Of a stretch of DNA of 19,067 nucleotides, positions 14,614-19,067 are shown one piece after another (the stretch's first letter is position 1; every line of letters begins with the position of its first letter). A program made the translations under genes and the position numbers. This DNA comes from Acidimicrobiaceae bacterium UBA7830 (GTDB lineage: Bacteria > Actinomycetota > Acidimicrobiia > Acidimicrobiales > Ilumatobacteraceae), in contig DLTS01000087.1 in the NCBI GenBank assembly GCA_002501485.1, positions 1-19,067 of the forward strand, in the 5' to 3' direction. A model generated the notes under the pieces. It worked only from the letters and a program-made list of their open reading frames with translations, had not been told where the DNA came from and did no database searches.

Positions 14614-14921
14614 GATGAAAGCTCCACATTGACGTTGCCGTCAACAATCGACACCTGGTGAACACGCACAGGAACTGTCGCTGGAAGGTTATCTGGTTCA
14701 CCGCTCGTCAAACTGAACGCACTTCCGTGTTTTGGGCATTCAAGCGTGCAGGCATCGGGCCAGACATCTCCTTCTGACAGCGACACATTGGCGTGGCTAC
14801 AGACATCGTCAATCGCGTGCACATTCTCACCGATTCGAACGACTGCAACGGCGACACCATCGATCACGTGACACGCCGCTGCGCCGTCAGTCAGGTCATC
14901 AAACTCGCACACCGTGGTCAT
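14610..14921 (-). CDS. Rieske-type [2Fe-2S] ferredoxin
   Basis: 103 aa soluble Rieske domain of the small NirD/BphF-like type. Both cluster-binding boxes are intact: C41-S-H43 and C62-P-K-H65, with GSAFSLTSGEP after the second. Overlaps sufD at its start and sufC at its stop, both by ATGA, so it is translationally tied to SUF. A Rieske ferredoxin between sufD and sufC is found in actinobacterial SUF operons; it may deliver electrons to cluster assembly or be a client, which is not settled. Confidence 0.92.
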   Translation of the reverse strand: MTTVCEFDDLTDGAAACHVIDGVAVAVVRIGENVHAIDDVCSHANVSLSEGDVWPDACTLECPKHGSAFSLTSGEPDNLPATVPVRVHQVSIVDGNVNVELSS

Positions 14922-15982
14922 GACGCCACTCCAATCGACAACTTCCTCGCAACACGCTCTCGGACTTCATCAACAATGTCGCCGTCGGGAAGACGGTTCA
15001 ACACTTCATCGAAGAACCCGAGGACGACGAGACGCTCCGCCACCTCTGGCGGCACTCCACGACTTTCGAGGTAGTAGCGGTGCTCTTCATCGATCGGGCC
15101 AACCGTTGATGCATGGCTGCAACGAACATCGTTATTCCTGATATCGAGATTGGGCACACTCTCTGCCCATGCTCCCTCGCTAAGCGTCAAATTGCGGTTC
15201 GTTTGATTTGCGGAGGTCCCCTTCGCTGCCTCTTCAATTGCAATCATTCCGGTGTAGACGCTTCGCGCCCGGTCTTGAACTGCTCCTTTAAACAATAAAT
15301 CGCTCGACGTGTGCTCAGCGACATGATTTTGAATGACACGGAAGTCATGCATCTGGTCCCCGCCCGCGAAATACAGGGCGACCTGCTCTATTTCGGAGCC
15401 TGTTTCTTTTGAGGTCGCTTCCGTACGAACCCTCGTGTAGTGGCCTCCAAGAGTGATTGTTGAAAGACGAACTGATGAGTCACGGCCTGCGGCAATGAGT
15501 TGATGGCCAATCTGCCACGAAGACTCATTGAGATCGTTGACCGCCAGATACGTCACCGACGAGCCCGGCCCTGCGTCAACTGCAAGCACCGGCACTACGA
15601 GTGAGGCTGCGTCGTCTGCAGACCTGAAGCGTTCGATTACCGTGCACGACGCATGAGCACCAAGTCGAATCACTGTGCGGGGAAAGACTGCGCTGCCGGA
15701 CTCTGCGCGATGCTCGATCACGATCGGTTCAGGGACTGCGGTATTTGCAGGGACAGCAATGTCGACTGTTCGTTGATGGCCGGCGTTGTATTCAGCGAAG
15801 ACGTCGGGAGTTGCGATCGTCTCATCAGCCTCAGCGTCAAGGGTGATAAACGACTCATCCCCCGTCACTTCGCAGGAACCGGGCTGAATCTCGAACGCAG
15901 TGATGTCCAAATCAGCGATGCGGCTGTAGCGCCAGATTTCAGCGTCGGCAGTGGGGAGTACTAGGTCTGCCAGTGCATGCAC
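14918..15982 (-). CDS. sufD: Fe-S assembly scaffold protein SufD
   Basis: SufD partners SufB and SufC in building Fe-S clusters. 354 aa. The C-terminal half carries the SufBD core: SVYTGMIAIEEAAKGTSANQTNRNL, then NNDVRCSHASTVGP with H290, equivalent to the functional His of E. coli SufD, and the helical end (RGVPPEVAERLVVLGFFDEVL). Start is GTG 15982, seven bases after a -10 box, so this gene can have its own leaderless transcript. It is separated from the small cysteine protein upstream by 43 bp holding a palindrome. Confidence 0.93.
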   Translation of the reverse strand: MHALADLVLPTADAEIWRYSRIADLDITAFEIQPGSCEVTGDESFITLDAEADETIATPDVFAEYNAGHQRTVDIAVPANTAVPEPIVIEHRAESGSAVFPRTVIRLGAHASCTVIERFRSADDAASLVVPVLAVDAGPGSSVTYLAVNDLNESSWQIGHQLIAAGRDSSVRLSTITLGGHYTRVRTEATSKETGSEIEQVALYFAGGDQMHDFRVIQNHVAEHTSSDLLFKGAVQDRARSVYTGMIAIEEAAKGTSANQTNRNLTLSEGAWAESVPNLDIRNNDVRCSHASTVGPIDEEHRYYLESRGVPPEVAERLVVLGFFDEVLNRLPDGDIVDEVRERVARKLSIGVAS

Positions 15983-15989
15983 GGGCTAA

Positions 15990-16007
15990 ATTCTACTATC
16001 GAGATAG
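15990..16007 (-). promoter_or_regulatory. sufD promoter: -10 TAGAAT with adjoining palindrome
   Basis: On the minus strand the palindrome CTATCTCGATAG (15996-16007; half-sites CTATC/GATAG, 2-bp centre) is followed without gap by TAGAAT (15990-15995), then seven bases, then GTG 15982. A protein on the palindrome would cover the promoter. A related sequence stands at the sufB promoter. Confidence 0.5.
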
Positions 16008-16025
16008 GGCTAATTCACTCGGTTC

Positions 16026-16385
16026 TTAGGAATCACCGCGACGTCTAAATATGCGTCGAAAACGGCCACCGCGCTCACTGCGCTTGCGCTCTTCAGCAAG
16101 TTCTTGCATCACCGATTCGGCGACATCATTCAAAATATCCTCAGCCGCATCGAGAAGAGCCTCAACACTTCCATCGTCAAGCCCCTGCGGCTCAGGAGGT
16201 GTTGCAGAAACAACGAGCGAGCCGTGTGTCCATGCCGCGTCGGCAAGACGACGCTCATATTTCGGGCATTCATGAGGGCAACGCCACGGAGCGTTAGGCG
16301 CAAGGTCAAGATTGCATTTGCGAACCGTGTCACCACTTGGATATGACCGCGATTCGAAGTGCTTGCACTCTGTCCGCATTGGCAT
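16026..16385 (-). CDS. Unknown four-cysteine protein between sufB and sufD
   Basis: 119 aa, family not recognised. The N-terminal ~55 residues hold four cysteines, C7, C24, C36 and C40 (ECKHF, RKCNLDLAP, WRCPHECPKYERR), with nearby H9 and H39: a likely zinc or Fe-S site with C-x16-C-x11-C-x3-C spacing. Residues ~73-104 (GSVEALLDAAEDILNDVAESVMQEL) form an acidic amphipathic helix, and the tail is strongly basic (KRSERGGRFRRIFRRRGDS). No signal peptide or membrane segment. It lies 39 bp after sufB and 43 bp before sufD, same strand, with its own -10 box at leaderless distance. Position suggests a role in Fe-S assembly, such as sensing, delivery or scaffold control; this is inference. Confidence 0.8.
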   Translation of the reverse strand: MPMRTECKHFESRSYPSGDTVRKCNLDLAPNAPWRCPHECPKYERRLADAAWTHGSLVVSATPPEPQGLDDGSVEALLDAAEDILNDVAESVMQELAEERKRSERGGRFRRIFRRRGDS

Positions 16386-16391
16386 GGCTAC

Positions 16392-16397
16392 ACCCTA
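16392..16397 (-). promoter_or_regulatory. -10 box TAGGGT, leaderless start of the cysteine protein
   Basis: The minus strand reads TAGGGT, six bases (GTAGCC), then ATG 16385. CTATC, the half-site seen at the sufB and sufD promoters, lies directly upstream of the box, though without its mirror half. Confidence 0.48.
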
Positions 16398-16424
16398 GAT
16401 AGCTGCAAAGAGTCGATCGTCGAA

Positions 16425-17825
16425 TTATCCGACGGAGCCTTCCATCTGCAGTTCGATGAGACGACTCCACTCGACTGCATATTCCATCGGAAGCGTGCGA
16501 GTGATTGGCTCAATGAAGCCGTTGACCACCATTGACACCGCTTGCTCTTCAGAGAGCCCACGGCTCATCAAATAGAAGATCTGTTCGTCCGCAATCTTTG
16601 AGACCGTCGCCTCATGACCGATCTCAGCGTCCCGCTCGCCCATTTCCATGTAGGGATACGTCTTAGACACCGAGTCTTCGTCGAGAATGAGGGCATCGCA
16701 TTGCACATGACTCTTACAACCATGCGCTCCCTCATCGACTTTCACCAACCCTCGATACGTAGTGACTCCGCCGTCTTTTGAAATCGACTTCGACACGATC
16801 TTTGAGGTGGTGTTTGGAGCAGCGTGCACCATCTTCGCTCCCGCATCTTGATGCTGACCATCGCCGGCGTAGGCGACCGACAAGACCTCACCTGTTGCGC
16901 CTTCTCCAACGAGGTACACCGCTGGGTACTTCATGGTGAGTTTTGAGCCGATGTTGCCGTCTATCCATTCCATGTGGCCATGGGCCTCAACACGAGCACG
17001 CTTGGTCACCAAGTTGTACACATTTGGCGACCAGTTCTGAATCGTCGTGTACGTGACTCGGGCGTGGGGCTTCACAATAATTTCAACGACAGCGGAGTGC
17101 AGCGAATCACTTGTGTAAACCGGCGCTGAGCAGCCTTCGATGTAGTGCACCTGAGCGCCCTCATCAGCAATGATGAGCGTGCGCTCGAACTGGCCGGCAT
17201 TCTCCGAATTGATGCGAAAATAAGCCTGCAGCGGCATTTCGCACTCAACACCGGGCGGAACGTAAATGAAAGACCCACCCGACCACACAGCCGAGTTAAG
17301 CGCTGCGAACTTGTTGTCGCCAGGAGGAATGACCGAGCCGAAATACTTCTTGACGAGATCCGGATACTCGCGCATCGCAGTGTCCATATCACAAAAGAGA
17401 ATTCCCTGAGCCTCAAGATCTTCGCGGTTCTTGTGGTACACAACCTCAGACTCGTATTGGGCCGTGACCCCTGCGAGATACTTGCGCTCTGCTTCGGGAA
17501 TACCGAGTTTCTCGTAGGTGCGCATCATTTCTTCTGGGAGTTCGTCCCATTCGTCAACCTGTTCACCTGCTGGCCTCAAGTAGTAGTAAATGTCTTGAAA
17601 ATCGATGTCCGGCATGTTCTGCGCAAACCACTCAGCCATTGGTTTGCGATCAAACAGCGACAATGAACGCAAGCGGAAATCGGTCATCCATTTCGGTTCA
17701 CCCTTCCACCACGAGATCTGTTCAACCACGCCCTGGTTCAAGCCCTTCACCGGGTCGAAGGCGTATTCGACTTCGTCGTTCCACCCAAGTTCGTACTTGG
17801 AGAGGTCGAGATCAAATGCAGTCAT
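16425..17825 (-). CDS. sufB: Fe-S assembly scaffold protein SufB
   Basis: Main scaffold of the SUF Fe-S assembly machine, 466 aa, normal length. Seen: WMTDFRLRSL near the N-terminus, DLVKKYFGSVIPPGDNKFAALNSAVWSGGSFIYVP, YIEGCSAP, and the C-terminal core HGCKSHVQCDALIL, where C376 matches the cluster-assembly Cys405 of E. coli SufB, then SKTYPYMEMGERDAEIGHEATVSKI. ATG 17825 has a GGAG seven bases upstream. First gene of the cluster; no SufR/Rrf2-type regulator precedes it in the window. A candidate promoter and operator are in the 123-bp gap upstream. Confidence 0.95.
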   Translation of the reverse strand: MTAFDLDLSKYELGWNDEVEYAFDPVKGLNQGVVEQISWWKGEPKWMTDFRLRSLSLFDRKPMAEWFAQNMPDIDFQDIYYYLRPAGEQVDEWDELPEEMMRTYEKLGIPEAERKYLAGVTAQYESEVVYHKNREDLEAQGILFCDMDTAMREYPDLVKKYFGSVIPPGDNKFAALNSAVWSGGSFIYVPPGVECEMPLQAYFRINSENAGQFERTLIIADEGAQVHYIEGCSAPVYTSDSLHSAVVEIIVKPHARVTYTTIQNWSPNVYNLVTKRARVEAHGHMEWIDGNIGSKLTMKYPAVYLVGEGATGEVLSVAYAGDGQHQDAGAKMVHAAPNTTSKIVSKSISKDGGVTTYRGLVKVDEGAHGCKSHVQCDALILDEDSVSKTYPYMEMGERDAEIGHEATVSKIADEQIFYLMSRGLSEEQAVSMVVNGFIEPITRTLPMEYAVEWSRLIELQMEGSVG

Positions 17826-17832
17826 TCACTTA

Positions 17833-17837
17833 CTCCG
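17833..17837 (-). promoter_or_regulatory. Ribosome binding site of sufB
   Basis: CGGAG on the minus strand, seven bases before ATG 17825. With the -10 at 17877-17882 this predicts a leader of roughly 45-50 bases. Confidence 0.65.
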
Positions 17838-17876
17838 TTAAATCGGGGGGTTACTGGGGCAATTAACACTACCGTC

Positions 17877-17896
17877 ATAGTAACAATCCCGATAGG
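17877..17896 (-). promoter_or_regulatory. sufB promoter: -10 TACTAT with CTATC-type site
   Basis: On the minus strand CCTATCGGGATTG (17884-17896) is followed by one base and TACTAT (17877-17882). It shares CCTATCnnGATnGT with the sufD promoter site and has the same placement against the -10 box, which suggests one regulator for both. The palindrome is imperfect here (CTATC/GATTG). Confidence 0.45.
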
Positions 17897-17948
17897 TGCT
17901 CCGCATGCCCTCCCTCCAGATTTTCGCTGTCAACTACGGCACAGTGCG

Positions 17949-19067
17949 CTAGGGGCGATAACCCCATGACGGCTCAGTCGGTTTCATCGTGCGACGAGCA
18001 AGTTGCACCCACTCGCACAGCATGGCTCTCGTGTCCCGTGGATCGATGATCTGTTCGATCTCATAAAACTCGGCCGACCGATGCGGAGACCGAACACTAT
18101 TGAGCCGTTCAGCGATTTCTGCCTTCAGCGCCTCCGGGTCGTCACTTGCCTCAAGCTCAGCTTTGTATGCGACTTCGAGACCTCCCTCGAGAGGTAGTGA
18201 CCCCCAGTCACCCGAGGGCCACGCCAACCGAAACGACTCGCTCCCGGGCTTGCGGTTGGCCGCCCCGGCAACCCCGAAAGCCTTTCTTACGACAACTGTG
18301 CAATACGGCATCTCCGATTCTCGGAGAGCCACCAACACCTCGGTGCCGTAACGAATGGTCGCGCTCTCTTCAGATTCTTTACCAATGAGAAAGCCAGGGC
18401 AGTCCTCGAGGTGAATCATCGGCAATTTGAACATTGATGCCAGATCGATGAGACGGGTGAGTTTCCTACACGAATCTGCAGTCCAACCCCCTCCGTACAT
18501 CATTGGGTTCTCCGCATAAATCGCAACTGCCACGCCATCGAGACGAGCGAGCCCCCCGATAATCGATGTACCCCAGTCTTTACCGATCTCAAAGAAACTG
18601 CCCTCATCAACGAGCGTCGTCATGACGCGTTTCATGTCGTAGCTTTGCCGAGGATTTCGAGGCACCACATCGACGAGCCACTCATCGCGTCGAGCAGGGT
18701 CGTCACCCCAATCTTCAAGCGGCGGAAGTTCGTCAACGGAGGTCGGGAGATACGACAAAAACTGCAGCGCTTTTTCAAATGCCTCTGCCTCGGTGTCGAC
18801 CGCATCATCGATCGCCCCATTGCGAGTGTGAATGTCAGCGTGACCAAGTTCGTACTTAGAGACCGCTCCCAGACCAGCCTGTTCGACGAGTGCTGGTCCG
18901 GCAATCATCATCTGCGACGTATCTCGAACCATGATCGAATAATGCGACGCTGTTGCACGAGCGGCTCCGAAACCTGCCACCGAGCCCAACACGAGGGAAA
19001 CCGATGGGGCGATATTGAGGTGATCGCAAACAGGGTGCCAACCAGGAAGCAGCGGAATATAGGTGCG
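17949..19067 (-). CDS. Acyl-CoA carboxylase carboxyltransferase (beta) subunit, N-terminus cut by window
   Basis: Carboxyltransferase that moves CO2 from carboxybiotin to an acyl-CoA such as propionyl-CoA. The frame is open through base 19067 (RTYIPLLPGWHPVCDHLNIAP precedes GTG 18992), so the start is outside; about 372 codons, the C-terminal 70%, are seen. Motifs: ATASHYSIMVRDTSQMMIAGPALV, YELGHADIH (usually ELGGA), FEIGKDWG, and CPGFLIGKESEESATIRYG, the counterpart of the usual TPGFLPG. Where most PCC/ACC beta subunits have RKAYGGAY, this reads RKAFGVAGAAN, so it belongs to a divergent branch and its acyl substrate is uncertain. Ends 123 bp before sufB, same strand. Confidence 0.87.
   Translation of the reverse strand, partial: RTYIPLLPGWHPVCDHLNIAPSVSLVLGSVAGFGAARATASHYSIMVRDTSQMMIAGPALVEQAGLGAVSKYELGHADIHTRNGAIDDAVDTEAEAFEKALQFLSYLPTSVDELPPLEDWGDDPARRDEWLVDVVPRNPRQSYDMKRVMTTLVDEGSFFEIGKDWGTSIIGGLARLDGVAVAIYAENPMMYGGGWTADSCRKLTRLIDLASMFKLPMIHLEDCPGFLIGKESEESATIRYGTEVLVALRESEMPYCTVVVRKAFGVAGAANRKPGSESFRLAWPSGDWGSLPLEGGLEVAYKAELEASDDPEALKAEIAERLNSVRSPHRSAEFYEIEQIIDPRDTRAMLCEWVQLARRTMKPTEPSWGYRP

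Noticed and set aside
17145..17666. 173-aa open frame on the plus strand
   Set aside because: Entirely antisense to sufB with no recognisable domain.

Overview
This 19 kb window looks like chromosome from a compact, moderate-GC actinobacterium, probably close to class Acidimicrobiia. That placement is inferred, not computed: the gene families look actinobacterial, several genes appear to be transcribed leaderless from a TANNNT -10 box, and genes are packed with 4-nt start/stop overlaps and convergent stops only 1-12 nt apart. I see no tRNA, rRNA, insertion sequence, CRISPR array or phage gene.

Layout. 1-2466: the 3' part of an acyl-CoA synthetase (+) converges with an epoxide hydrolase (-). 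2549-3392: a PaiB-like FMN-binding protein (+), followed 4 nt later by a decayed GNAT acetyltransferase that keeps only its N-terminal and C-terminal ends. 3393-3656: no recognisable gene. 3657-4717: a nitroreductase and a PaaI-type thioesterase (+) with an ATGA overlap. 4719-9331 (-): a phenylacetate catabolic block in the order paaK-paaA-paaD-paaB-paaC-paaG. It covers CoA activation, epoxidation of the ring and isomerisation to the oxepin. The PaaE reductase and the downstream ring-opening and beta-oxidation genes (paaZ, paaF, paaH, paaJ) are not here. 9436-10991: a PhzF-family enzyme (+), converging with a small pterin dehydratase and YbaK pair (-). 11096-13573: an acyl-CoA dehydrogenase (+) and an MFS transporter (-), converging on a hairpin. 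13657-13845: a DUF1289 protein (+) whose end overlaps that of sufC. 13819-17825 (-): an Fe-S assembly cluster, sufB - unknown four-cysteine protein - sufD - Rieske ferredoxin - sufC, without sufS or sufU. 17949-19067 (-): the C-terminal part of a biotin-dependent carboxyltransferase, cut by the window edge.

How it fits together. PaaK makes phenylacetyl-CoA, PaaABC with PaaD epoxidises it, PaaG isomerises the epoxide, and the PaaI-type thioesterase could rescue CoA from dead-end thioesters. PaaD (Fe-S maturation type) and the nearby SUF genes suggest a strong need for Fe-S assembly. The acyl-CoA synthetase, dehydrogenase and carboxylase fit a heterotroph that handles CoA-linked acids.

Most worth following up: the unannotated cysteine protein between sufB and sufD, with shared palindromic sites beside the sufB and sufD -10 boxes; the recurrent leaderless promoter pattern; the A-D-B-C order without paaE, with a PaaC that still carries apparent di-iron ligands; and the GNAT fossil directly behind the PaiB-like gene.
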